Positions 46,339 through 55,125 of a DNA stretch of 64,000 nt are shown one piece after another (position 1 is the first letter of the stretch; every line of letters begins with the position of its first letter). A program made the position numbers and the translations under genes. This DNA comes from Marinifilaceae bacterium (GTDB lineage Bacteria; Bacteroidota; Bacteroidia; Bacteroidales; Marinifilaceae): contig JAOARN010000074.1 in assembly GCA_025210485.1 (NCBI GenBank), positions 1 to 64,000 of the forward strand. The letters are read 5' to 3'. A model generated the notes under the pieces. That model worked only from the letters and a program-made list of their open reading frames with translations, ran no database searches and was not told the origin of the DNA.

Positions 46339-47898
46339 ATGAAAACTAAAATTATACTATTATACATATTTTCGATAATTCTAGCTGCAGGTTCAAACTC
46401 ATGTGTAGAAGTTGAAGACCCACTTGAAAATGGATTTGAACTTACAGTGAATTACAAAATACTTTCTACATCTGCTAGTATAAGCATTTTAGATAAACAA
46501 TATAATCCTATCACTGATAGAGAATTCGAAATTGAATTTATAGACCAAAACTACCAAGTTGTTGATTTTGCGGGAAATAATATAGAAGATCCTATAATCA
46601 AAAATGGAGTTTTCACATGTGGCTTGTATAAAAATGGAGGTTTTGCTGATAACAGTGAATTAAAGGTCAAAGTAAAAGATAATATTTCAGGGAAAGAAGA
46701 TATATTATATGCCACAGCCAATTTTAAAGAAGGTGAAAATTCGAGCCTAGTATTTTACTCGATTGATTTAAATGAAATTGCCGACAATAAGATTGAAAAC
46801 GAACTTGTGGTTTCAAATCAACAGCCTGCACCTGCAAGTAATTTTAAATCTTTGGATATAAATTCAAACAAATTATTTATATCCAACAATTACTCACTAT
46901 TTGATAAAGATGGCAACAAAATTAATAGTTCAGCAAAATATAATCTTTTTAGGTTAAATTCAGAAAATGAACATATACTTAAATTTATCCCAAATGCAAA
47001 TAATGCTATATTCTTAGACAAGAATAAAAATAAAATTGATGGTGTATTTTCTCCTGCTGAATTCGTAAAAGTAGATTTTGATAATAATAACATAAAATCA
47101 TCAGAAAATATTTATATGAAATTCAACAATTCTAAAAAAACATCTAGTGTCTGGTTTTACAATGCAGAAAAAATGCATTGGGAAAAAATATCAGCGTTAA
47201 GTAATTCTGAATTAACAGAAAAAGGTCTAGTTTCAGGAACTGGTGATTTAATTATTGAAATTACAAAACCTGGCAAATATGTATGTGGCGAAATAATAAC
47301 TGGAGATGTTGGTTCTATAAGAATAAAACTAACTACTACTGACCAATTAAACGAATATGAACCAGAAGCTGTATTCAACTTTCCATATACTATAAAAGAC
47401 ACAAATGGGAAATTGATTAAATCGGGTGTCATCAGAGGCAAGTATAATGAAAATATTCTAATTGAAAACATTCCAGATTTAAGTGGAACAAATGATAAAT
47501 TAAAACTTTATATTCATCAACTCGGTCTAAAATCATTCAATCTCTCAGTTGGAGATGCAGGACAAGAAATAAATGTGGGTGAAACTTACGAAATAATGGC
47601 AAATCTAAATGATGGTTTTATGATTTCGACCATTATGTTCGAAGCAATTCTAGAAGATACTGATGCTGTAATAAAACCGTACATCTGTGTGGCAGTTGAA
47701 TTGGAAGATGGAAGCCAAGTATTACCGATTTATATGCGCAATGGTATTGCTTTAGTTCCAGGTGTAAAAGTTGATGGCAAGTATAATTTTGCTGGATTAA
47801 TAGGTAAGAAATACATTTCGTTTTCATATACTCCAAGTATAAAAGATAGAGTATACAAGCATGTAGAAACGGTAAGTTCTGATGATGTAGATTTATAA
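46339..47898 (+). CDS. Large hypothetical lipoprotein
   Basis: A 519-residue lipoprotein (lipid-attachment Cys at 22 in GSNSC, then acidic VEVED). The body is beta-rich: an N-terminal carboxypeptidase-regulatory-like stretch, a central region (FNNSKKTSSVWFYNAEKMHW) as seen in surface adhesin-type repeats, and two further beta-sandwich-like sections (about 325-420). Family not recognised. Co-transcribed with the barrel protein at 45644, so the two may form an outer-membrane complex. Confidence 0.75.
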   Translation: MKTKIILLYIFSIILAAGSNSCVEVEDPLENGFELTVNYKILSTSASISILDKQYNPITDREFEIEFIDQNYQVVDFAGNNIEDPIIKNGVFTCGLYKNGGFADNSELKVKVKDNISGKEDILYATANFKEGENSSLVFYSIDLNEIADNKIENELVVSNQQPAPASNFKSLDINSNKLFISNNYSLFDKDGNKINSSAKYNLFRLNSENEHILKFIPNANNAIFLDKNKNKIDGVFSPAEFVKVDFDNNNIKSSENIYMKFNNSKKTSSVWFYNAEKMHWEKISALSNSELTEKGLVSGTGDLIIEITKPGKYVCGEIITGDVGSIRIKLTTTDQLNEYEPEAVFNFPYTIKDTNGKLIKSGVIRGKYNENILIENIPDLSGTNDKLKLYIHQLGLKSFNLSVGDAGQEINVGETYEIMANLNDGFMISTIMFEAILEDTDAVIKPYICVAVELEDGSQVLPIYMRNGIALVPGVKVDGKYNFAGLIGKKYISFSYTPSIKDRVYKHVETVSSDDVDL

Positions 47899-47919
47899 AA
47901 GTTTTCAATTAATTTAAAG

Positions 47920-47951
47920 AATCCTACTAATGTAATTAGTGGGATTTTTTT
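47920..47951 (+). terminator. Terminator of the barrel-lipoprotein operon
   Basis: Arms AATCCTACTAA and TTAGTGGGATT followed by a T run. Confidence 0.85.
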
Positions 47952-48163
47952 CATTCAAAATAGCAATCATAATAAAAGCTCATCTGCCATCTAATATATT
48001 TTTAGGCTAAAACTCAATTTAATAAAATGAGACATACCAACTACTTAATAAAAGTATATTAAAATCTATCACTTACTTAACTTATGTTAATATTACTTAA
48101 GGCTATTGATTTTTTAATTTTACATTAGTATTATTATAGCTACTAACCAATAAATTATACAAA

Positions 48164-48991
48164 ATGAAAAATTTATTTTTATTAAGTTTACTAATACTAT
48201 TATCTATTTCAAGTTTTGCTCAAACATTTAATCTATACTTTAAATCTGACAAATATAGAATTGAGAATAAGTACAAAAATCAGGTGAAAGAATTTCTACA
48301 AAAGAATAAAGCTTTAGAAGTTAATATATCTGGGTATGCAGACACTTTAGGTGCTTATTCCTACAACAAAAAACTAGCACAAAACAGATTGGAATCAGTA
48401 AAAAAGCTATTATTAAATATTGATAAAAATATCACAATTAACAATACAAATAACGGAGAAAAACGAAGCCTGTCGGGCGATTTGCAATACCGAAAAGTAG
48501 AGATACATATAACAAAAAAAGACGAGACTAATTTCAGCTTTAGTTTATGTAAAGAAAAAAATGAAAATACTAATACATACGAAGAAGTATACGTAATAGC
48601 AGAAAATATGCCAAGCTTTGAAGGAGGTGATATTTCTAAATTCAAAAAATATATTAAATCTAAAATACAATATCCTTATATCGCATATCGAAATGGCATC
48701 GAATCAAATATTAACATAATGTTTAAAGTAAACAAAAATGGCAAGATAAGCAAGATTTCAATACCTAACAAAGAACACCCATCATTCATATACGAAATAA
48801 TAAAAGTATTTAACTCAACACCCAAGTGGGAACCAGCAACACATAATGGGAAAGTCGTAGATTTGTTTTATACTATAGATTTACAATTCAAAATCAATAA
48901 TGAAATTATCATAAACAAAAAAAACAATATAGATTCAGAAGAAAAACTAAAAGATAAACTATCTAAAATAATTGACAATTCTGAGATTTAG
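48164..48991 (+). CDS. Secreted OmpA-like / TonB C-terminal domain fusion protein
   Basis: A 275-residue protein with a signal peptide (LLILLSISSFAQ). Residues about 22-125 look like an OmpA-like peptidoglycan-binding domain (FKSDKYRIENKYKNQVKEFL, ISGYADTLGAYSYNKKLAQN with the expected Asp and Arg). Residues about 145-245 match a TonB C-terminal domain (MPSFEGGDISKFKKYI, YPYIAYRNGI, PKWEPATHNGK). It lacks the TonB transmembrane anchor and Pro-rich spacer, so it is not a classical TonB; it may bridge peptidoglycan and an outer-membrane partner. Monocistronic. Confidence 0.82.
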   Translation: MKNLFLLSLLILLSISSFAQTFNLYFKSDKYRIENKYKNQVKEFLQKNKALEVNISGYADTLGAYSYNKKLAQNRLESVKKLLLNIDKNITINNTNNGEKRSLSGDLQYRKVEIHITKKDETNFSFSLCKEKNENTNTYEEVYVIAENMPSFEGGDISKFKKYIKSKIQYPYIAYRNGIESNINIMFKVNKNGKISKISIPNKEHPSFIYEIIKVFNSTPKWEPATHNGKVVDLFYTIDLQFKINNEIIINKKNNIDSEEKLKDKLSKIIDNSEI

Positions 48992-49026
48992 ACTTTACTA
49001 TATCATCTAATTCATTCTACATAATT

Positions 49027-49066
49027 TAAAAAAACTACTTTGCTTATACACAGGGTAGTTTTTTTA
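49027..49066. terminator. Bidirectional terminator
   Basis: AAAAAACTACTTT pairs with the GGGTAGTTTTTT segment between convergent genes 48164 and 49068. Confidence 0.7.
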
Positions 49067-49067
49067 A

Positions 49068-51548
49068 TTAGAATTCTAAATTAAAATAAAACCTCACCGA
49101 AGATGGAACTGTCTCAGTGTATAAACTTACAGAGCTAAGCTTATACCATGGCATAATTTCATATTCGCCAGAAGTAATATTTTCTACTCCGAAAACATTT
49201 TGAAATTTTAGTCCAATTTCAGATTTATATTTTTTTATAGGCAATTTATAAATCATTGATAAATCAGTTCTATTATAACTAGGCTCTGCTATCATTTGCC
49301 GTTCATCATTATAAACAGGCAAACCCGTACCATAAACAAAACTAGCAGAGAAATAAAATGGATTAAAATTACCCACCATAGCTGTTTTTAGTTCATGCCT
49401 TTGATCCTGAGGTGCTCTAATATATTCCTTTGGAACAAAATAGTCGAAACATTCATTTGTTACCGAATACGAATATGAAAGCCATGCTGTTATTTTCCTA
49501 TAGGTCGATTTCACATAGGCATCAAAGCCTTTAGTATTGCTTTTTCCCTGAGCTACAACAATTTCATTATTAAAATACTTTATTCTAGAATGTCCGTCTG
49601 AATCTTTCCTATAAAGATTCATATTGAAGGTGAAAAAATTATTATCATAAGAAAATGTACCAACATAATGATTTGAAACGAGACTAGGAATATTTTTATC
49701 TGCCATAATCCAGTATGGTTCATACTTTGGCGAAGAACTAATAAATGAAGTTTGTATATCAAATTGTCTGTATTTTCCCCAGGCAAACTTTATTTTCAAC
49801 CTATCAGTTACAGAATAGTTTAAATTGAATCTTGGATTAATATGTAAACTAGTCATATGCGTTGGGTAACATAAATTTAATCCAGCTGTAATATCAATTT
49901 TTTCAGAAATGGACACATTGTTTTGAATATAAAACATTGGACGAAGATAATTTTCTCTAATTTTCAACTTACTTATGTTTAATGAATCATAATTCAGAAC
50001 ATAATTTGTAAAATTAATTCTAGCCCCAATTTCTATATTTTGTTTCTTCGATACCATATATTTATGATCAATAGCAAAACTATTTTCTCTGATATCATTA
50101 TACGAATATGATTTAGAATAATCATGAATTTTATTATCATATTCCACTTTAGTATTCGAAAACATTCGGGTAAGTAACTGAGAAGATGCCAGATTCATTT
50201 TCAAATAATTACCTTTTTTTGAAAACTTCGTGTAATTAATAGATACTCCATTCTGTGTATTCGAATCATTTTTCTTTCGTAATTTAATTTCGCCTTTATC
50301 TGGAGTTATTTTATAATTATAATCATCTTTGCCATAAAGAGCTGTAATTTCAAGGGATTCATACTTACTTATACGCCAGTCATATTTAAGATTAAAATCT
50401 GTAAATGAATATGCTGGATTCAAAGAGAGATCAATAAATTCGGTTTTACTGTTCTCAATATTAGAATTATCAACAGATGAATTCGCAAATCTAATCTGAT
50501 TATCTTTATATAAATTATAATAGGTTTTGCGACAAGATACAATTATTGCACTGTTATCATTTAAGGGTGTTTGGTAACTAATACTAGAGGTAATATTATT
50601 CAACCTAAAATTAAATTTTGGATTCAATTTGCTAGCTTTTTTCCCTTTAGCCAACACCAAACCTCCTATGCTTCCATCATATTTAGCCGAATATCCGCCT
50701 TTGTACAAATCAATACTACTAACCATAAAAGGATTTATAACACCAATATCATCATAGAAGTTTTTCATTCCACGTATATTCATTCCATCAAGCTTCAGTT
50801 TACTTTCACCAATATATGCTCCCCATATAATCAAGTTATTAGCTAGATCACCTGTTCCCATAACCCCAGGTTGCATTTGCAGTAATCCAAAAATGGTATT
50901 ATCATCAGAAGTAGGCAAGTATTTCGCAACTCTAGTATTCATTCTTATAGCTCCTGCATTTTGCCCTAAATTCAGATGAGATTGAAATAAATTATCAGAT
51001 ACTTGAACCTCTGGAAGTTCTGTTTGCAGGGTTTTAAGATATACTTTATGAAATTTATTACCTTGCAGAATACTATCTCTAATATAATATCCTAGGTGAC
51101 TAACATGAAGTTTAAAAATATTAGATTCTTTGGATTTGGCAGAAAACATTCCATTATCAGAAGAAATAAGTTGCTGTCCATTTATCTTAATATGTGAGTT
51201 TGATATAGGATTGTTGGTAGCAGCATCAATTATCTGCCCCCGAATTATGAAAACTTTACTATTTTTATAAATAACATAAACATTGTTTAACTTTTCGAAG
51301 GAAAGTGGCAAATCTATAAGCAGAGCTTCAATTAGCTTATCACAATTAGCAAATTCGCCTTGCGAGGTAATACTATAATGCGACAAAAGCCTCGGGTTAT
51401 ATGAGAGTTTAATCTCATATTTTTCCCGAAGCTCAATTAATATCGTGTTAAGCGGTTTCTTATTATAATTAACTTTAATAATATTTTCGGCAATTGACTG
51501 AACCGATAATAAAAGTATAAATAAGAAAAATAAAACTCGTTTTTTCAA
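49068..51548 (-). CDS. TonB-dependent receptor with STN signalling domain
   Basis: An 826-residue outer-membrane receptor. Signal peptide 1-19, STN/secretin N-terminal domain about 22-95 (NTILIELREKYEIKLSYNP), carboxypeptidase-regulatory-like domain about 104-170 (RGQIIDAATNNPISNSHI), plug about 195-310 (GLLQMQPGVMGTGDLANNL, LDGMNIRG), then a beta-barrel to the C-terminus. TTG start at 51548, directly adjacent to the FecR stop at 51549. It forms a FecA-type sensor with the FecR and FecI genes upstream. No SusD partner is present, so the ligand is probably a siderophore or other small nutrient rather than a glycan. Confidence 0.93.
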   Translation of the reverse strand: MKKRVLFFLFILLLSVQSIAENIIKVNYNKKPLNTILIELREKYEIKLSYNPRLLSHYSITSQGEFANCDKLIEALLIDLPLSFEKLNNVYVIYKNSKVFIIRGQIIDAATNNPISNSHIKINGQQLISSDNGMFSAKSKESNIFKLHVSHLGYYIRDSILQGNKFHKVYLKTLQTELPEVQVSDNLFQSHLNLGQNAGAIRMNTRVAKYLPTSDDNTIFGLLQMQPGVMGTGDLANNLIIWGAYIGESKLKLDGMNIRGMKNFYDDIGVINPFMVSSIDLYKGGYSAKYDGSIGGLVLAKGKKASKLNPKFNFRLNNITSSISYQTPLNDNSAIIVSCRKTYYNLYKDNQIRFANSSVDNSNIENSKTEFIDLSLNPAYSFTDFNLKYDWRISKYESLEITALYGKDDYNYKITPDKGEIKLRKKNDSNTQNGVSINYTKFSKKGNYLKMNLASSQLLTRMFSNTKVEYDNKIHDYSKSYSYNDIRENSFAIDHKYMVSKKQNIEIGARINFTNYVLNYDSLNISKLKIRENYLRPMFYIQNNVSISEKIDITAGLNLCYPTHMTSLHINPRFNLNYSVTDRLKIKFAWGKYRQFDIQTSFISSSPKYEPYWIMADKNIPSLVSNHYVGTFSYDNNFFTFNMNLYRKDSDGHSRIKYFNNEIVVAQGKSNTKGFDAYVKSTYRKITAWLSYSYSVTNECFDYFVPKEYIRAPQDQRHELKTAMVGNFNPFYFSASFVYGTGLPVYNDERQMIAEPSYNRTDLSMIYKLPIKKYKSEIGLKFQNVFGVENITSGEYEIMPWYKLSSVSLYTETVPSSVRFYFNLEF

Positions 51549-52409
51549 TTATGCACCTGCTGATTCAATAATAAACTTTCCATTTTTTTGTTTATCAAAA
51601 ACTAAACCAAATGTCTTACATACCAAATGTAAAATTTCGTCAACTGATTCAGTTTTATCAAAATTTCCTGTATAAAGATATTCTTCTTTTGTTTTCAATT
51701 GAATATCTACATCATATTGGATATTTAGTTCATTAATTACATCAATGAGGTTTTGATTTGTAAATTGAAATTTATTCTTAGTCCAGACAGCAGTTTTTTC
51801 AGGACTTGCCAGATTACTGTGTTTTAATTCCGATTTTTCAGTTAGAATTATTTTTTCCTGAGGCTTAATTATTTCTTTTTTATTATTAACCAAACTCTCG
51901 ACACTAACTTTTCCTGTATAGCAAGTAACATTATATTTACTATCCCGAGAATAAATATTAAAACTAGTGCCTAGTACCGAGGTGACTGCCTTATCAGAAT
52001 ATACGGAAAACTTACTCCCCTTAGTCACCTTAAAAAAAGCCTCTCCATTTAGATTTAATTTGCGTCTAAATTTCCATAGAAATTTGTTATAACTAATTTT
52101 AGTATGAGCATTTAATTCGACTATTGAGTTATCGGGAAGAATATGACTCAATCGCTCAGCTTTAGGGCAGTATACATTTACTGACTGTAAGCTTATAAAA
52201 ATAGAACTTGCTATCAATATACCTACACATGCAGCCACAAGATATTTGACTTTAGAAACCAGATTAAATTGTTTAGTTTCATTCATTTTATCTTGCATCT
52301 CAAGCCAGACTTGTTCTTTCGACTTTGAATATTTTATCTCAATTTCAGGAAGTGTGTCTAAAAATAATTTATCATTTGCTTCTTGATCAATATTATTGAA
52401 TTCTTCCAT
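51549..52409 (-). CDS. FecR-family anti-sigma factor
   Basis: A 286-residue inner-membrane protein. Cytoplasmic N-terminal segment (about 1-64), one membrane helix (VAACVGILIASSIFISL), then the periplasmic FecR domain (LPDNSIVELNAHTKISYNK, GEAFFKVTKGSKFSVYSD, ASPEKTAVWTKNKFQFTN) and a C-terminal DUF4974-like part. It relays receptor occupancy to the ECF sigma factor. No gap to the receptor gene. Confidence 0.93.
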   Translation of the reverse strand: MEEFNNIDQEANDKLFLDTLPEIEIKYSKSKEQVWLEMQDKMNETKQFNLVSKVKYLVAACVGILIASSIFISLQSVNVYCPKAERLSHILPDNSIVELNAHTKISYNKFLWKFRRKLNLNGEAFFKVTKGSKFSVYSDKAVTSVLGTSFNIYSRDSKYNVTCYTGKVSVESLVNNKKEIIKPQEKIILTEKSELKHSNLASPEKTAVWTKNKFQFTNQNLIDVINELNIQYDVDIQLKTKEEYLYTGNFDKTESVDEILHLVCKTFGLVFDKQKNGKFIIESAGA

Positions 52410-52461
52410 AAATTTATTTTACATTATTTATTATTATAAAAAACATATTTCCAATTTTATA

Positions 52462-52950
52462 TTATGCTACAACAGAGAATATTTCTCTAAATACAGACAA
52501 TGCTATAGACATTCGTTTTTCAACAGCCTTAACACTTATCCCTAATTTTTCGGCTATTTCATGATATTTTAAATTGTCAACTCGACTCATTAAAAAAACT
52601 GTTCTTTGTTTTTCTGTTAATTGCTCCAAAGCTCTATTATACATTTCCTTAGACTCCTTGTATTGCATATCCTCTTGTGGAGTTTGGTTTGTGACCAATG
52701 GATCCATCTTCGATAAATATTTATTAGCAACTTTCTGTCTTCTATAATGGCTAACAAAACTATCACTTGCCATCTTGTATAATAGTGCCTTTAATGACTT
52801 TGAATTATAATCCAGTTTTTTTTCCCATAACTTTAAAAATACATCCTGAGCTATATCTGTTGCTAATTCCTCATCTCCAGACCTGTAATAAACATAATTT
52901 CGTATTAGCTCAAAATTATCATTAAAAAGTTTTTGAAATTCTTTCCTCAC
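52462..52950 (-). CDS. FecI-like ECF sigma factor
   Basis: A 162-residue sigma-70 family factor: sigma2 (LATDIAQDVFLKLWEK, KALLYKMASDSFVSHYRRQ) and sigma4 (LTEKQRTVFLMSRVDNLKYH, EIAEKLGISVKAVEKRM). GTG start at 52950. Directs transcription of the linked receptor operon when released by FecR. Confidence 0.94.
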   Translation of the reverse strand: MRKEFQKLFNDNFELIRNYVYYRSGDEELATDIAQDVFLKLWEKKLDYNSKSLKALLYKMASDSFVSHYRRQKVANKYLSKMDPLVTNQTPQEDMQYKESKEMYNRALEQLTEKQRTVFLMSRVDNLKYHEIAEKLGISVKAVEKRMSIALSVFREIFSVVA

Positions 52951-52998
52951 CTAGTTTTATTTTTATGCTTTATGTTTGTTGTTTTTTGCTGCTAAGAA

Positions 52999-53901
52999 TT
53001 ATTTTTTCCGAAAATGCTCTCCAATTAACATCTCCTTATTTTCCCATTTTGACTCCTCATGGTTATATGTAGAAAGAGTATAATATGGCAAACACCCGGA
53101 TTCACTCTGATAGTTTATTTTTATAAATACATTACCATTCTTATAATAGTTTTTCATTCCTGATATCAAACTAGAACAAGACTTTTCTTTTCGTAATGGA
53201 TAATTTGATTCTATATTAACACTATATATATTATTGTCAGAATCATATGAATTTGTCATTCCACTTATTGTATATTCATCGTCGGTCAGATCATAAATAG
53301 TTCTTACTCCGCTGCTATATGAAATATTCCATAATCCAGATGAATTTATTACAGATCCATCTGGAAATTCAAACTTAAATTCAAAATTATCATAAAAAGT
53401 ACCATTCTCCTGATAAAATCCAAAATCGGTTTCAATCTGAGAACTGCCTATTACCTTTATATTATTAACTAAAACATCATACTGAATCGACCGATAATTA
53501 TAGTCAATTAACTTTATATTTATCCTTCCCTTTAATCTTCTATTATTCTGAAGTATCAGTTCATTGGGATAATTAATCAATAGATTAAAAATACTCGAAT
53601 CCAATATATTCTGATCAATAGAAAATTGAGGCAAGGATTCACTCGGGTATCTTTCCCATGATTTAATTATTTCAACAGAATTAATCTCCTGATAATCGCT
53701 ATTTGCAACTATAGCAGAATAAAGATTAACTTCCTCTAACAAAAAAATTACAATATCTTGCATTGTTTCCTCTGATGAAGCAATAACCTGTGTTATAGGA
53801 GTAATTTTTTTCGTCTCATTATTCAATATTTCCTGAATATTATCAGACTCACAGGATAATAATATTAAAGTCAAAAAACATAATACATACCTAAATCTCA
53901 T
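52999..53901 (-). CDS. Hypothetical lipoprotein upstream of the sigma gene
   Basis: A 300-residue lipoprotein (lipid-attachment Cys17 in LILLSCESD). The body is beta-rich with many YxI/xYxxN strands; two cysteines late in the protein (SCSSLIS and SGCLPYY) might form a disulfide. It precedes the sigma gene by 48 bases on the same strand and may be co-transcribed, suggesting a surface ligand-binding or accessory role for the receptor. Family not recognised. Confidence 0.7.
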   Translation of the reverse strand: MRFRYVLCFLTLILLSCESDNIQEILNNETKKITPITQVIASSEETMQDIVIFLLEEVNLYSAIVANSDYQEINSVEIIKSWERYPSESLPQFSIDQNILDSSIFNLLINYPNELILQNNRRLKGRINIKLIDYNYRSIQYDVLVNNIKVIGSSQIETDFGFYQENGTFYDNFEFKFEFPDGSVINSSGLWNISYSSGVRTIYDLTDDEYTISGMTNSYDSDNNIYSVNIESNYPLRKEKSCSSLISGMKNYYKNGNVFIKINYQSESGCLPYYTLSTYNHEESKWENKEMLIGEHFRKK

Positions 53902-54570
53902 TTCTTTTGTTTAAAATAAAATGCACCACCTCTATCATAAATGATCCAAACTGTGTGATTCCATATTTACGATAACCATAATAAAACTTTATCAATATTT
54001 GCAACAGATTCTAAAAAACTACTGCAGATGTGATTAATTTTTCTGTCAAAACAAAGAATATCCCTTGCAGTGTATTTGTAAACCGTACAAATAGATATAC
54101 ACCCTAATAAATAATAAAATTTGCTCTAAACTTAACAATTTATCCTACTAGGCTTACATAATAATATTCAAGATTTGCTTTCAATTCAAAAAATTAAACT
54201 TTTCACTGTAAATATTTGATTGAGACAAATTTAATATTTTTTAAATTATTTCCTAAGTTAAGTGAGAACATCATAGCAAAACATAAATTATCATATTATA
54301 ACATGATAATAAAATGTCTCTAATTTCAATATTATTCAAAATTTTCAACATACTATCAAACAATATATTCCTCTTCTCGATAAACAATATATGTTTATCC
54401 AAAATAAACATATATTCAAATAAACATTGAAACATCCATAGATAAACCAACTGTTTATTTTTACATAAAACACATATTAATATTTACTAAACTCCATAGC
54501 TATTTAACATATCAATATGATAAACAATAGATTATCCATACTTACTCTAAATAAGCATAAAAAAAATATT
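53902..54570. other. AT-rich region with repeated ATAAAC motifs
   Basis: No gene. Five copies of (G)ATAAAC occur at 54379, 54404, 54420, 54441 and 54519, including the perfect inverted repeat ATATGTTTAT/ATAAACATAT (54389-54413). This cluster lies just upstream of the structured RNA promoter and could be a regulatory or protein-binding region. Confidence 0.45.
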
Positions 54571-54574
54571 TTTT

Positions 54575-54605
54575 TTGTTCACACTTTTATTTTGTCGTAA
54601 ATTTA
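54575..54605 (+). promoter_or_regulatory. Promoter of the structured RNA
   Basis: TTG at 54575-54577, 20-base spacer, TAAATTTA at 54598-54605 (seven of eight positions of TAnnTTTG). The predicted start is close to G54611, exactly where the closing stem of the RNA begins. Confidence 0.75.
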
Positions 54606-54610
54606 TTTTA

Positions 54611-54883
54611 GAATTTCATCTGATATTAGATGCGTGGTAATAATTGCTTAAATTATAGAGCTAACTTCTATCGGGGTGTTTTAATAGTTTTAGCTCGTCA
54701 TTTTCGTATAACAGTTGACACCGAATGGTGTTCTGAGTCTTCTGTTTACGAATATTCGCATATGACTCTTAGTTGAATATTGTTTTTTTAGTGAAAATTT
54801 GGTGGAAAGTTTAACTAATCATGATCTAATATTAATAAAACAGATGATATTTCAAAGGGACTAAAAAGTTAGTCCCTTTTTTT
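54611..54883 (+). ncRNA. Free-standing structured RNA (candidate 6S/Bacteroidales-1-like)
   Basis: No reading frame, but a strong fold. Long-range closing stem: CATCTG (54617-54622) with CAGATG (54841-54846) and ATATTAGAT (54623-54631) with ATCTAATAT (54824-54832), with an 8-base bulge. Inside are hairpins GAGCTAA/TTAGCTC (54658-54696), CAG-ACACC/GGTGT-CTG (54712-54735) and GAGTC/GACTC (54735-54768). A good promoter lies upstream and an intrinsic terminator directly downstream. A long closed RNA with open centre recalls 6S RNA, known in this order as the Bacteroidales-1 motif; identity is inferred, not verified. Confidence 0.6.
54854..54883 (+). terminator. Terminator of the structured RNA
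   Basis: Arms AAAGGGACTA and TAGTCCCTTT followed by T residues, immediately after the closing stem. Confidence 0.92.
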
Positions 54884-54959
54884 ATTCCATTTATACGACT
54901 CATCAGCAGACGAATAGAAAAATGGATTATGTAAATTTTAAATTAAAGTATTTTTTTAC

Positions 54960-54989
54960 TTGCAACATCGGAATATTTGTATACTTTTG
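54960..54989 (+). promoter_or_regulatory. Promoter of tRNA-Trp
   Basis: TTG at 54960-54962, 19-base spacer, TACTTTTG at 54982-54989, full match to TAnnTTTG; the tRNA begins 12 bases later. Confidence 0.8.
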
Positions 54990-55000
54990 TAAGCGCAAAT

Positions 55001-55073
55001 ACGGGTGTAGCTCAGTTGGCAGAGCACTGGTCTCCAAAACCAGGTGTCGGGAGTTCGAGTCTCTCCACCCGTG
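55001..55073 (+). tRNA. tRNA-Trp (CCA)
   Basis: Cloverleaf with acceptor ACGGGTG/CACCCGT, anticodon stem CTGGT/ACCAG and loop CTCCAAA (anticodon CCA), T-arm GAGTTCGAGTCTC. CCA end not encoded. Confidence 0.97.
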
Positions 55074-55092
55074 CAAAAGGTAGTTTTATGCT

Positions 55093-55125
55093 AAATGCTT
55101 GACTTTATAGTCAAGCATTTTTTTT
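55093..55125. terminator. Bidirectional terminator
   Basis: Arms AAATGCTTGAC and GTCAAGCATTT with flanking T/A runs; ends the tRNA-Trp transcript and the convergent Omp85-family gene. Confidence 0.88.
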
